Assembly (NCBI RefSeq): GCF_963678635.1
Contig: NC_087062.1
Span: 78,247,200-78,311,199, forward strand
Reading direction: 5' to 3'
Source of the DNA: Symsagittifera roscoffensis
Lineage: Eukaryota > Xenacoelomorpha > Acoela > Convolutidae
DNA length: 64,000 nucleotides
The notes under the pieces are model-generated. The model searched no databases. It had not been told where the DNA came from and saw nothing but the letters and a program-made list of their open reading frames with translations. Made by a program: the position numbers and the translations under genes. Positions 22,821-35,776 of the stretch are shown here, piece by piece. How positions within the stretch are numbered: the stretch's first letter is position 1; every line of letters begins with the position of its first letter.

Positions 22821-25364
22821 ATGCCGAAAAATAGCGATGTACTGACGAATATATCTTTATCCAGTGATAGTGAATACGGTACGTGTATACTTTTTCTCGT
22901 ATTTAGATTACTTGTATTTGATTCTAAACTAAATTTTTGCTTCATTTTTTCACTTATAATAGAATTTTTGTCATACAACTAGGTTTTTTTTGTATAGATC
23001 ACGCATTAGCCGACAAAATTGCAGAGGAAGCCGCCGCAGCTGTTAGATCGAACTATTTGATAACTAGCGCAAGTGGTCAAGTGGCAGAAGACTTTTCTGA
23101 TAATCTGCATGGAGCATCTGCAGATGCGGGAATCATTTCAATAACAAATGGCCATGCAAACGGTCACAGCACACCAAATGGGATATCCTCAAAGCCAATA
23201 GACGAAGAGGACGAGTCAACACGCCTAATTGATCAGATCTTAGATCTGCAAAAAACTTTAGATGGTATGTCTTTGTTTTGCCTATTTTTACGTGTTATAA
23301 TCGCCGCTGTGTTATGAACTAGGAAAACCATATTTTAGTGCTTAAAGATGCATTTGTTGACTTAACAAAACGCCATAGCAATTTTTTTACCCATGCATTT
23401 GTTGATTTAACAAAACACTATAGCAATTTTTTTACCCTTGCGATAAGTAAGGGTATTGCAACCGGGTAGTAGACTTTTTTCCCCGTAAACAACTTTGTCC
23501 ACAGAATTCGCACGTGAATTCGTTCGCACGTGTTTTACTGCAGAGGTAAATATAGTATTTGCATGTTAGGTATGGGCCTTGTTTGGCCATTATGAGTTCC
23601 TTTAATAGTAATTTTTGTGCCAACATTTGTCCAAAAATTTCGGTTCTTTTTCTGCACTTGAGTGTCGGCTTTATTTCCGTCGGCTCATTTTGCGAATATT
23701 TTTTGCAATTACTTTTTGTTGGTTTTCATAAGTATCATTGAAGTCTTTCAAAATGTTTTGGACAAATCTTAATCACATTCCCAGAGCCTTCCTAAAAAAG
23801 TGAAATTTTTAAAAATATAAAAAGAAATCAAAAATGATCGATTTTTTTTCGAAATTTTTTAAAATAGGTTTTCAAATTTTGTTTGTATTTGTTTTCAGTT
23901 TGCACAATAACTTTGGTTTTTAACCTTTTATGCTTTTGTTTGTTCGATCAGCTGTTTTTATTATATATATTTTTTTGGTGTAGGTATCATTTTTCCCATT
24001 TTAGATCGCTAATTTAAAATAATAAATAATTTTTTCTCACGTTGAGTTAATTTTGAGCAGTTTTCGGACTACTTTTTCTAAAGAATAGTTCAATTGCATA
24101 TCTTTTTCTTAAATGTTTGGTAATTTTTTTTCTGTTTGATTTTTTGGTAAAACGTTTTTTCTGTCTTGTTGTTCTTGTCTGATCGGATTTTCAATTTTTT
24201 TTGATAAATGAATAATTGCGTTTTTTTTGGCTTCATAGCTATTCAAAATTATTTGTTTTTTTTTTTTGTAAACAGTTTCTTGTTCTAGTTATTGTGTTTT
24301 TTAATGCTTCATTTGTTTTTTTTTCTTATCTTTTTCTGTTGAACTAATAAAATTAATTTTAAAGAGTTTGAATTGTTTTTCGAAAGTGTTTGCGAAATTT
24401 CTCATTGTCACTGATGTTTTGTTTTTTAGTATCGTGTTCAGGTTTTTCAGATCACGTTTGTTGTTTTTCTAATCTAGTTTGTCTAGGCTTCTGAAAAATT
24501 GAATAACATTGTTCGGTTTTATGTCTTTCATTTGCTTATTTAAAAAGTAAACCAGAGTTAGTAGTTTTTGGCAATTTTTTCTTTACTTACAATTTTTACA
24601 TAGCAAGTGATGCGAAGCTCTGCTTCGCCTCTGTGTATAAAATAATGGCGATACAATTGTGATAGTCTATCTTCTAAAGAATTTTATACGAGTGTTTTAG
24701 CTCAAAAAATTGTGTCACTGTCGATCCACCTAGGCACTGTTTCAAAAATAGTAACAGTTTAGGACGAAACATCGACTAGTAATTCTAAACAACTCAGAGT
24801 AGATTTGACAGGCTTTGGAAACAAGATGGATTTATTTTTACAATCACCCGTGGACTTTACATTAGTTTTCTCACATAGGATTTACTGTATCAAATCAAAA
24901 AAATATATTAAGAAATCTTGGTATTCTGTTAAAAATACAATTTTTTAAACCGATTTTGGCAAAGCTTTTCATCTGCTACTTTAGTAAATTTCTTCCTCCT
25001 TCATAACGTGTCTATAACATGCTAACACATATTTAAGGTGGTGTTTGAAGATCGAATGTGTGTGGTATTCCGGTTTTTGCTGTTCTGCCAAATTTAAAAC
25101 ATCACGACTAGGTGATCAAAAAATTGCTTATAGAAAAGACAGGTCGGTAAAGTACCAAATTAAACTCGACTGAAGTGTAATTTTGATATGATAGATCTGA
25201 CGTACAGAATGGATTCAATAAAGGAGGACAATTTGGTTCTGAAGTCTGAAAATCAAGTGTTGAGTCAGTACATAGAAGACGTAATGAAAGCATCGTCATC
25301 ATTCCAGCAAACATCGCCCAAATCTCGAAAGAGGTTTGTAATATTTTTTGAATTGAAGAAGTAA
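22821..25364 (+). CDS. SCOC: SCOC-like short coiled-coil protein, copy 2 (3 exons)
   Basis: Exons 22,821-22,878, 22,998-23,264 and 25,195-25,364 give the same 164-residue protein as copy 1, with all four splice dinucleotides intact. No amino-acid change from copy 1 is visible. The ATG follows the same CAG acceptor-like site, but only about 95 bp of upstream sequence is shared with copy 1. Beyond that lies the 3' end of unit 1, so any promoter must be different, shared by read-through, or inside the repeat. Function as for copy 1. Confidence 0.86.
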
Positions 25365-26211
25365 ATTTTTTGCAAAGAAAGCGTTACAAATTGCTTCAAA
25401 GTTTTTTGCTTTTTCCCCACGCAAAATCAGGTACCAAAAATGATCATCGGAATGATTCGAGTGATATGTGTTTAGGAAATTGGAATGGGCTGAGTGAATT
25501 TTTTGAGAGAAACCCGTTTGAAATTTTTAGTTTGTAGTCTTTTGTCGAGTGAATAAAGCCACCGAGCAGGAGCTTAACAAGGTAATAAGTTTTTATTTTA
25601 GCCGCAAAATCAGGTAACACAAATGAGCATCAGAATGAGTTGAGTGATGTGTGTCGGTAAAATTCAAATGGATTGAGTGAATTCTTCGAGAAAAACTAGT
25701 TTGAAGTTTTCAATTTTTAGTCCATTTTTGAGTCAATAAAGCGAGCGAGCAAGCTCAGAATAAGGCAGTGAGCCTTTTCATGGCGCGAAATCAGGTAACA
25801 CAAATTATCATAGGATAGGGTTGAGTGATATATCATGTTAAAGCCCTTCATATTGCGATTCGATGATAATCAGAAAAGTTCCAAAAAAAATCTCTTATTA
25901 TTTTTGTCTAAAATTTCGTGCGCTGACATGCTGAATTAGTCGAAATTTTATTTATACTACCTGCGTTACTTTTTTTCCATATATGCCTTATCTCATATAA
26001 GACGCCCTATTAAACCTGTATGGAATGTTAGCTTTTAGAAATTATCAAAATTCTTGGTTTTCTGTCAGCTCAGTCACCGACGTTTTTATTTCAATTGCCA
26101 ATATAATAAAATCTATTTCCAGCTCAGTTATTATTATGGGTTTAGGCTCATTTATACCCGCTGATAAGTAGGCGATTGATAAATATGTGGATAAAAGTAA
26201 TTAGTTACACT

Positions 26212-26817
26212 ACACTAGCCAGAGCAAGTGTGCTGTAATCGGGGAAAAAGACTTCCCATAAGCAATTGTTCTTGCAAATCTTACTTTCTGTTTTAATTGC
26301 TTTATCAATGAATCTTTTAAACCTCCAGGATTTTTCCACTGGGCTTAGAGGTAAAGTGGTTGTCTTTGCACCCTAAGGTCTGCGGTTGGAGTCCCGGTCA
26401 GACGTTGTTTTTTTTCAGTAAAAATGAAATAGTCCTTTTTTCGTCTATCTGGTCAAGCTTTTCGTGTTATTTGCCACATCACGTGTTTTTCATTTGGTAT
26501 GAGCTTTTTACATTGTAGTTGCAAGTTTTGTTCATTATTGTTTCAAGGGGGATATGAAAGTTTTTTTGTATAAAATCATTTTTTTCGGCTCAACTGATGT
26601 CTGCTTAAAGATTGTCGGTTTTTTTCGTTTTTTATGTTTTGTTTCGTTGCTTATTTAGTATTCAAGCCTTTTGCCTGGCATGTTTGCCTAGAATAAACTT
26701 TAACCGAGTCATACGAAAGCTTTGGTAGAACTTGTTTTTTTTTCATTTTTGGACTGATGTTTTTTATGAAAGAGATAGTGTTGTATCAAAGAGATGCGAA
26801 GCTCCGCTTTGCCTCTG
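26212..26817 (+). mobile_element. tRNA-like SINE with hairpins at both ends (unit 2)
   Basis: Copy of the element at 21,458-22,063, carried by the tandem duplication. The tRNA-like head is at about 26,340-26,404 and the hairpin tail at 26,793. Confidence 0.7.
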
Positions 26818-27573
26818 AATAAAATGAGTCGTGTTTTTTTTTCATAATGTGATATATGGCAAATTATCCTGTTTTAAATGTTCGCTTTTTTGAAATTTTA
26901 ATTCCTTTCGTGTTTTTTATGTATATTAACACAATCAACGTAGTATTCAGCAAATCTTCGAAACATTCTTTGTCATTCAAAAATTAGGATTTACATTTCA
27001 TATAAGTTATTTACTTTTATACTTGTTGTTTTACTTTTATTTGAGTGGAAATTGTTTTTTTTACCCTTGCCGGCTTATAGTTATAGTTGTCAATGAGAAG
27101 ACGGCTTCTTACTGTCTTAGAACTCTGATTGATGTATTTCAGATCAAGAAGTGGGAAAAGATGAGAATGAAACGATAGACTAGCTTGCAGTTGTTCTATT
27201 GAAATGCAATTATTGAAGGTGAAAAGCCTGACCAGTCGTGCTACTTATCGTAAATTTAGCAATGCCTATTTAGAAATGTCAATAAATTTTTATCTGGTGA
27301 TGAAGTTATCTTGATGATGCATAGCATGTTTAAAATATTTATTTTGAAATTTACTTTTTGCGTTGACCCAGATTTCTGGTAATTATTTCATGGAAACAAG
27401 CGGTATTCATTGCAAAAAATCTACAATTTATCTTGTTTGAGACGAATCTTGTTTGAGTTATTGATGAGGACGAATTTGCGGCACAGCATAAAGCGACAAA
27501 GCTAGTCTTGGTTTTTGTGTTTTTAGTTGACTGTTATTTTCCAGACAGTTTGATAGAATTCTTCAGGTTTGTC

Positions 27574-30116
27574 ATGCCGAAAAATAGCGATGTTCTGACG
27601 AATATATCTTTATCCAGTGATAGTGAATACGGAACGTGTATACTTTTTCTCGTATTTAGATTACTTGTATTTGATTCTAAACTAAATTTTTGCTTCATTT
27701 TTTCACTTATAATAGAATTTTTGTCATACAACTAGGTTTTTTTTTGTATAGATCACGCATTAGCCGACAAAATTGCAGAGGAAGCCGCCGCAGCTGTTAG
27801 ATCGAACTATTTGATAACTAGCGCAAGTGGTCAAGTGGCAGAAGACTTTTCTGATAATCTGCATGGAGCATCTGCAGATGCGGGAATCAATTCAATAACA
27901 AATGGCCATGCAAATGGTCACAGCACACCAAATGGGATATCCTCAAAGCCAATAGACGAAGAGGACGAGTCAACACGCCTAATTGATCAGATCTTAGATC
28001 TGCAAAAAACTTTAGATGGTATGTCTTTGTTTTGCCTATTTTTACGTGTTATAATCGCCGCTGTGTTATGAACTAGGAAAACCATATTTTAGTGCTTAAA
28101 GATGCATTTGTTGACTTAACAAAACGCCATAGCAATTTTTTTACCCATGCATTTGTTGATTTAACAAAACACTATAGCAATTTTTTTACCCTTGCGATAA
28201 GTAAGGGTATTGCAACCGGGTAGTAGACTTTTTTCCCCGTAAACAACTTTGTCCACAGAATTCGCACGTGAATTCGTTCGCACGTGTTTTACTGCAGAGG
28301 TAAATATAGTATTTGCATGTTAGGTATGGGCCTTGTTTGGCCATTATGAGTTCCTTTAATAGTAATTTTTGTGCCAACATTTGTCCAAAAATTTCGGTTC
28401 TTTTTCTGCACTTGAGTATCGGCTTTATTTCCGTCGGCTCATTTTGCGAATATTTTTTGCAATTACTTTTTGTTGGTTTTCATAAGTATCATTGAAGTCT
28501 TTCAAAATGTTTTGGACAAATCTTAATCACATTCCCAGAGCCTTCCTAAAAAAGTGAAATTTTTAAAAATATAAAAAGAAATCAAAAATGATCGATTTTT
28601 TTTCGAAATTTTTTAAAATAGGTTTTCAAATTTTGTTTGTATTTGTTTTCAGTTTGCACAATAACTTTGGTTTTTAACCTTTTATGCTTTTGTTTGTTCG
28701 ATCAGCTGTTTTTATTCTATATATTTTTTTGGTGTAGGTATCATTTTTCCCATTTTAGATCGCTAATTAAAAATAATAAATAATTTTTTCTCACGTTGAG
28801 TTAATTTTGAGCTGTTTTCGGACTACTTTTTCTAAAGAATAGTTCAATTATATCTTTTTCTTAAATGTTTGGTAATTTTTTTTCTGTTTGATTTTTTGGT
28901 AAAACGTTTTTTCTGTCTTGTTGTTCTTGTCTGATCGGATTTTCAATTTTTTTTGATAAATGAATATTTGCGTTTTTTTTTGGCTTCATAGCTATTCAAA
29001 ATTATTTGTTTTTTTTTTGTAAACAGTTTCTTGTTCTAGTTATTGTGTTTTTTAATGCTTCATTTGTTTTTTTTTCTTATCTTTTTCTGTTGAACTAATA
29101 AAATTAATTTTAAAGAGTTTGAATTGTTTTTCGAAAGTGTTTGCGAAATTTCTCATTGTCACTGATGTTTTGTTTTTTAGTATCGTGTTCATGTTTTTCA
29201 GATCACGTTTGTTGTTTTTCTAATCTAGTTTGTCTAGGCTTCTGAAAAATTGAATAACATTGTTCGGTTTTATGTCTTTCATTTGCTTATTTAAAAAGTA
29301 AACCAGAGTTAGTAGTTTTTGGCAATTTTTTCTTTACTTACAATTTTTACATAGCAAGTGATGCGAAGCTCTGCTTCGCCTCTGTGTATAAAATAATGGC
29401 GATACAATTGTGATAGTCTATCTTCTAAAGAATTTTATACGAGTGTTTTAGCTCAAAAAATTGTGTCACTGTCGATCCACCTAGGCACTGTTTCAAAAAT
29501 AGTAACAGTTTAGGACGAAACATCGACTAGTAATTCTAAACAACTCAGAGTAGATTTGACAGGCTTTGGAAACAAGATGGATTTATTTTTACAATCACCC
29601 GTGGACTTTACATTAATTTTCTCACATAGGATTTACTGTATCAAATCAAAAAAATATATTAAGAAATCTTGGTATTCTGTTAAAAATACAATTTTTTAAA
29701 CCGATTTTGGCAAAGCTTTTCATCTGCTACTTTAGTAAATTTCTTCCTCCTTCATAACGTGTCTATAACATGCTAACACATATTTAAGGTGGTATTTGAA
29801 GATCGAATGTGTGTGGTATTCCGGTTTTTGCTGTTCTGCCAAATTTAAAACATCACGACTAGGTGATCAAAAAATTGCTTATAGAAAAGACAGGTCGGTA
29901 AAGTACCATGATTAAACTCGACTGAAGTGTAATTTTGATATGATAGATCTGACGTACAGAATGGATTCAATAAAGGAGGACAATTTGGTTCTGAAGTCTG
30001 AAAATCAAGTGTTGAGTCAGTACATAGAAGACGTAATGAAAGCATCGTCATCATTCCAGCAAACATCGCCCAAATCTCGAAAGAGGTTTGTAATATTTTT
30101 TGAATTGAAGAAGTAA
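27574..30116 (+). pseudogene. SCOC: SCOC-like copy 3 with broken exon 1 donor
   Basis: Exons would be 27,574-27,631, 27,752-28,018 and 29,947-30,116. The base after the first donor G is A (27,632-27,633 reads GA), where copies 1 and 2 have GT. The next GT, at 27,636, would add bases and shift the frame into exon 2. Exon 2 has one replacement (Ile to Asn before S-I-T-N-G), and the coiled-coil exon 3 is intact. A protein could still be made from a start in or before exon 2, since exon 1 encodes only 19 variable residues. It is therefore a candidate pseudogene or an N-terminally altered copy, not a certain loss. Confidence 0.7.
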
Positions 30117-30964
30117 ATTTTTTGCAAAGAAAGCGTTACAAATTGCTTCAAAGTTTTTTGCTTTTTCCACACGCAAAATCAGGTACCAAAAATGATCATC
30201 GGAATGATTCGAGTGATATGTGTTTAGGAAAATGGAATGGGCTGAGTGAATTTTTTGAGAGAAACCCGTTTGAAATTTTTAGTTTGTAGTCTTTTGTCGA
30301 GTGAATAAAGCCACCGAGCAGGAGCTTAACAAGGTAATAAGTTTTTATTTTAGCCGCAAAATCAGGTAACACAAATGAGCATCAGAATGAGTTGAGTGAT
30401 GTGTGTCGGTAAAATCCAAATGGATTGAGTGAATTCTTCGAGAAAAACTAGTTTGAAGTTTTCAATTTTTAGTCCATTTTTGAGTCAATAAAGCGAGCGA
30501 GCAAGCTCAGAATAAGGCAGTGAGCCTTTTCATGGCGCGAAATCAGGTAACACAAATTATCATAGGATAGGGTTGAGTGATATATCATGTTAAAGCCCTT
30601 CATATTGCGATTCGATGATAATCAGAAAAGTTCCAAAAGAAATCTCTTATTATTTTTGTCTAAATTTTCGTGCGCTGACATGCTGAATTAGTCGTAATTT
30701 TATTTATACTACCTGCGTTACTTTTTTTTCCATATATGCCTTATCTCATATAAGACGCCCTATTAAACCTGTATGGAATGTTAGGTTTTAGAAATTATCA
30801 AAATTCTTGGTTTTCTGTCAGCTCAGTCACCGACGTTTTTATTTCAATTGCCAATATAATAAAATCTATTTCCAGCTCAGTTATTATTATGGGTTTAGGC
30901 TCATTTATACCCGCTGATAAGTAGGCGATTGATAAATATGTGGATAAAAGTAATTAGTTACACT

Positions 30965-31570
30965 ACACTAGCCAGAGCAAGTGTGCTGTAATCGGGGAAA
31001 AAGACTTCCCATAAGCAATTGTTCTTGCAAATCTTACTTTCTGTTTTAATTGCTTTATCAATGAATCTTTTAAACCTCCAGGATTTTTCCACTGGGCTTA
31101 GAGGTAAAGTGGTTGTCTTTGCACCCTAAGGTCTGCGGTTGGAGTCCCGGTCAGACGTTGTTTTTTTTCAGTAAAAATGAAATAGTCCTTTTTTCGTCTA
31201 TCTGGTCAAGCTTTTCGTGTTATTTGCCACATCACGTGTTTTTCATTTGGTATGAGCTTTTTACATTGTAGTTGCAAGTTTTGTTCATTATTGTTTCAAG
31301 GGGGATATGAAAGTTTTTTTGTATAAAATCATTTTTTTTCGGCTCAAGTGATGTCTGCTTAAAGATTGTCGGTTTTTTTCGTTTTTTATGTTTTGTTTCG
31401 TTGCTTATTTAGTATTCAAGCTTTTTGCCTGGCATGTTTGCCTAGAATAAACTTTAACCGAGTCATACGAAAGCTTTGGTAGAACTTGTTTTTTTTCATT
31501 TTTGGACTGATGTTTTTTATGAAAGAGATAGTGTTGTATCAAAGAGATGCGAAGCTCCGCTTTGCCTCTG
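30965..31570 (+). mobile_element. tRNA-like SINE with hairpins at both ends (unit 3)
   Basis: Third copy of the element at 21,458-22,063, with tRNA-like head at about 31,093-31,157 and hairpin tail at 31,546. Confidence 0.7.
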
Positions 31571-32233
31571 AATAAAATGAGTCGTGTTTTTTTTTCATAA
31601 TGTGATATATGGCAAATTATCCTGTTTTAAATGTTCGCTTTTTTGAAATTTTAATTCCTTTCGTGTTTTTTATGTATATTAACACAATCAACGTAGTATT
31701 CAGCAAATCTTCGAAACATTCTTTGTCATTCAAAAATTAGGATTTACATTTCATATAAGTTATTTACTTTTATACTTGTTGTTTTACTTTTATTTGAGTG
31801 GAAATTGTTTTTTTTTACCCTTGCCGGCTTATAGTTATAGTTGTCAATGAGAAGACGGCTTCTTACTGTCTTAGAACTCTGATTGATGTATTTCAGATCA
31901 AGAAGTGGGAAAAGATGAGAATGAAACGATAGACTAGCTTGCAGTTGTTCTATTGAAATGCAATAATTGAAGGTGAAAAGCCTGACCAGTCGTGCTACTT
32001 ATCGTAAATTTAGCAATGCCTATTTAGAAATGTCAATAAATTTTTATCTGGTGATGAAGTTATCTTGATGATGCATAGCATGTTTAAAATATTTATTTTG
32101 AAATTTACTTTTTGCGTTGACCCAGATTTCTGGAAATTATTTTCATGGAAACAAGCGGTATTCATTGCAAAAAATCCACAATTTATCTTGTTTGAGACGA
32201 ATCTTGTTTGAGTTATTGATGAGGACGAATTTG

Positions 32234-33106
32234 TGGTCAGATGTGTTTTAAGTTCCAATAAACGTTGTGATGACACTTACATAAGTCAAATTATTTTTTT
32301 TTCGTTTTTTATGGGAACATTTGATTTTTTTGCGGTTGGATTTTATTTATTTTTAAAATTTCAATTCATTTCATTTTCTTAAAGGAATACCAATTCCGCT
32401 CTCGAATATCAAATGCGAAAATTGTGGTTGACTACTAGTTTCAAAAATGGATTATTTTTTCGAAAATTTTCAGCAGGAAAGAAAAATGATCTGTCAATCC
32501 ATTTCTCTCAAATTCGAGTGTTTCAATAAATATGTCAATCATAAATTATTCATGAAATTCAAAGAGCGTTAAGGTGATATATGTTATGATTTGAAAATTT
32601 TTCATTACAAAGGCAATCTTTTTTCTCTCTTTGAACTCATGGACTCTCTTTCAACTGTCTGTTGGCTAGGTTTTCTCTGCAAAGTATAAGTATATGAAAA
32701 ACGTAGTTGGAATAGGTATTTTGGAAAACCAGATAAAAGATCTACCGACCCAAAGGTCCCCCCTACTATTTTGAGATATCCATGTTTGGTGACGGACCCT
32801 AAAAATTTTCTAAAGGCGCCTTGCCAATATATACTATTTTGAGGGGGTAGTGCGCGCCTACAAAAAACATTTTTTTGGTCAACACCTTTTTTGGCCCGTA
32901 TTTTCCTGCGGCGCAGAAAATTTGGCCAAAACAGGGTCTTTTAGTGCATTGGTTGAGCTCGGAAAATCAGTTTGGTCGACCTAAAAAAAGGTCGACAAAA
33001 TTTTCAATTTTTTTTTGAAAATCAGCCCCCTCGAAAAAGTCGTAGATCCGCCCTTGCTATCACATACCCTTACTGAATTGAACTGGCCAAATCTGGCAAA
33101 TTTCAG
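32234..33106. other. No gene seen; spacer before DUS1L
   Basis: Single-copy AT-rich sequence to about 32,690, then a block richer in C and G (32,740-33,060) with a GGTCGACCTAAAAAAAGGTCGAC inverted pair near 32,972-32,993. It looks like an old repeat remnant. TTTCAG at 33,101-33,106 is an acceptor-like site just before the next gene. Confidence 0.4.
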
Positions 33107-33115
33107 GTCAGCGCA

Positions 33116-34911
33116 ATGAAATTACATGGCTATGATTTCTGGGAACAAGTATTGAAAAGCCCTAAGTACATTTTGGCCCCTATGGTCGATCAAAGTGAAC
33201 TACCTTGGAGAATTCTAAGTCGCAGGTATGGTGCCCAGGTCACGTACACCCCTATGTATAACTCTGCAGTGTTTTTGATAGACGAAACTTACAGAAACAA
33301 ACTATTTCAAACAGAAGACAGCGATCGACCGTTAGTTGTGCAGTTCTGTGGTAATGATCCTCAAACAGTTCTAAAAGCGGCTTTGATGGTAGAAAACTGT
33401 TGCGATGCGATAGATTTGAATCTCGGCTGTCCTCAAAATGTGGCTAAGCGAGGAAAATATGGCGCATTTTTAGACGACTGGGACGTTATTTTCAAAATAG
33501 TACGAAGTCTACATGACAACTTGAAGTCTATTCCAGTGACCGCGAAGTTTAGAGTGTTCGACTGTGTTGAGAAAACATGTAAATATGCACAGATGTTGGA
33601 GGAAGCTGGAGCGGCTGTTTTGACCGTGCATGGGCGAACACGGGAACAGAAAGGACCCATGAGCGGATTGGCCGATTGGGAAAAGATAGCAGCTATTAAG
33701 GTAGAGAAAAATCTGGTTGAAAATATATATCAATTTGCTTTTCTGAAAGCAGACTTTACAGTAAGCTTTTTTTTTTGCAGAGTGGAAAGAATTGGACTTT
33801 GATAGATATTTAGTGTTGATGTGTTTTATCTTATCGCATGATTGATTCAAGGTTCAGTCCTGAGTATCATTGTTTTGTGTATCAAGCAAATTAAATAAAT
33901 ATTTTAATCAATCGCAGTAATATGGTCATTAATCTTCAAGGCGTATTGTGAAATCTGTGTAATTAGTAAAGAAGTTTAAGATTTTTAAAGTATGCTTTGA
34001 AGAAAAAAAGTACCTTCAGGGTACTTAAAGATTCTTCATCAAGGAACCTTTTGATATCTTCACGACCAGTTCAATCACGACTGCTAGTCCTCCATTTCCA
34101 AATAAATGGGTTGTTTCAAAATCTGCATGTCCTGTTTCAGAAATGTGTCAAAGTTCCAGTGGTAGCCAACGGCAATATTCTATGCTTCAAAGACATCGAG
34201 CGATGTCTGAGGGAGACTAAAGTGGATGCAGTGATGTCCGCAGAAGGTAATCTACACAATCCAGCACTATTTGCTCCCAACTGCAAACTGAAAGTGACAG
34301 ATGCTATTTCCGAATATCTAGAATTGTGTCATACATTTCCAACCTCAATGTCTTTCATCAGGGCACACATATTTAAGATGTGTTACCATATTTTGCAGTT
34401 TGAGAAGTTTCTGTTTTTGCGCGAAATAATTACGGAGATGAAAACGTTAGAAGACGTAGAAAAATTAAACGAGACTTTAAAGCGAGCTTTGAGTGAAAAT
34501 GAAGAATTTGTACTTGAGATGACAGGCGACATGCAGTTATCTATAATGTATTGCCAAGCAAGAGTCAGAAGCTCGGGTGAGAGCAAAGACAACTATCCTA
34601 AAATAAGGACGAATCAGTTCTCTCGAGAGGATCGGAAACGGACTCTAGCCCAAATCCAATCCGAGCACGGAGGATGTTCGCTTAGACAGGCGAAGCAACT
34701 GATGCGAAATCCAGAGAAAGGGTTCCAGAAAAGCAATCGGCCTTGGCTCCATTGTATGTGCAGACAACCTAAAAGCAAAGGCTGTGCTCATGAAATGTGT
34801 AAAATTTGTTGTCGGAAGTTATGTCTGGAGAAGAAAGTTGGCTGCGAGCAGCATAAAATGAGAAAAATCGAAGCAACTCGAAGTGAACCTTCTGAAATTA
34901 AGTTGGGCTGA
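33116..34911 (+). CDS. DUS1L: tRNA-dihydrouridine synthase, DUS1L type (2 coding exons)
   Basis: Exons 33,116-33,700 and 34,141-34,911 join in phase 0 to give 451 residues. The FMN-dependent enzyme reduces uridine to dihydrouridine in the tRNA D-loop. Visible blocks: A-P-M-V-D-Q-S-E near residue 22, F-C-G-N-D-P near 82, N-L-G-C-P-Q with the catalytic Cys near 106, V-H-G-R-T-R-E-Q-K-G near 176, then V-A-N-G-N-I and S-A-E-G-N-L-H-N-P-A-L-F in exon 2. The C-terminus has a Cys/His cluster (C-M-C, C-A-H, C-K-I-C-C, C-E-Q-H) like that of animal DUS1L. The start fits the family N-terminus and lies nine bases after TTTCAG. The 440-base intron holds a stop, which supports splicing. Confidence 0.92.
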
Positions 34912-35564
34912 ATATTTGGCACGATTTAAGAAAAAGTATTGCTGTTCAGAAAAACCGCGAACGGGTTGCAGGTGGTTTGATGAACGACGACCAAGTTATG
35001 GTAGAATAACTTTTTTGTTATCGTGCCTTAGAAGAGCGTTTATAGAGAATATAAACAGATTATTTTATACCCATGTATATTTTTGTAAATTAATTTTGAA
35101 AGTCTTCCTTTCTGATCTTGTCATTAAATTGTATGTCATTAGGTTATAATTCTTCTTTAAGAATATTTAAGTTTATAAGGCAAGAATAGAAGAGTATTTC
35201 CATCAATCGAAACGATATATTAAACAAGGATAGCCCGTTAATGTACAAAAAGCCCACGACCATAGTCTTTAAAAATTACAAAACAGAAAGTGTAGTTTTT
35301 TCTGCGTGTTGTGATAAAAGGATCTGACTTAAAATTCTAATTTAGGTATATTCGACAGTCATAGTAATATAGGCAAATTGGACAAGAATGTTTGTAGAAA
35401 AATGACTAGAAAAACAAAAACATATTGAAAATTTGAACTTCAGTTTTGCAGAATTGTTTTGAAGTTTTTGGTTTCCTAAAGGGAGCTAATGAGATCCAAA
35501 AACTAGTTTTGTTTGCTTAAAACTAAGTTTTTAGGGCTTAAATTAGGCACAATTAAACTGTTTT

Positions 35565-35745
35565 AAACCTGCTCGCTTGCTTTATTCGCTCGAGTTAAGA
35601 CGAAAAAATTCAAACCGGTTTTTCTCGACACTGGGAAATTTTTTTGGAAGTTTTTTAATACCGATCGAATTACGATTGAAAGGGCATTAATATGATATAT
35701 CACTTGTTGATAGTTGCTCAAAAATGATATATCACTGAAAACTAC
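35565..35745 (-). repeat. Inverted copy of the SCOC-downstream 182 bp repeat
   Basis: On the minus strand this reads GTGATATATCAT, a block like GCCCTTTCAATCGTAATTCG, then GTCGAGAAAAACCGGTTTGAA and GCGAATAAAGCAAGCGAGCA. The same order occurs on the plus strand at 20,900-21,120. It shows the repeat is dispersed, not private to the SCOC units. Confidence 0.6.
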
Positions 35746-35776
35746 GATGATAATTTGTGGTAGCTGATTTTAAAAT

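Larger units (their letters stand above)
22727..27479 (+). repeat. 4,753 bp tandem unit 2 (SCOC-bearing)
   Basis: Second head-to-tail unit, same content as unit 1. Small differences include a one-base change in the intron after exon 2, indels in T runs near 24,250, and loss of two bases before exon 3 near 25,158. Its 5' flank is the end of unit 1. Confidence 0.95.
27480..32233 (+). repeat. 4.75 kb tandem unit 3 (SCOC-bearing)
   Basis: Third head-to-tail unit, ending at GACGAATTTGTGG, after which unique sequence begins. It has slightly more coding differences than units 1 and 2, including a changed splice donor in SCOC exon 1. Confidence 0.95.

Noticed and set aside
33997-34140. Open reading upstream of DUS1L exon 2 as coding
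   Set aside because: The DUS fold continues directly from 33,700 to 34,141 in phase 0 with good GT-AG sites, and the intervening frame has no family match.
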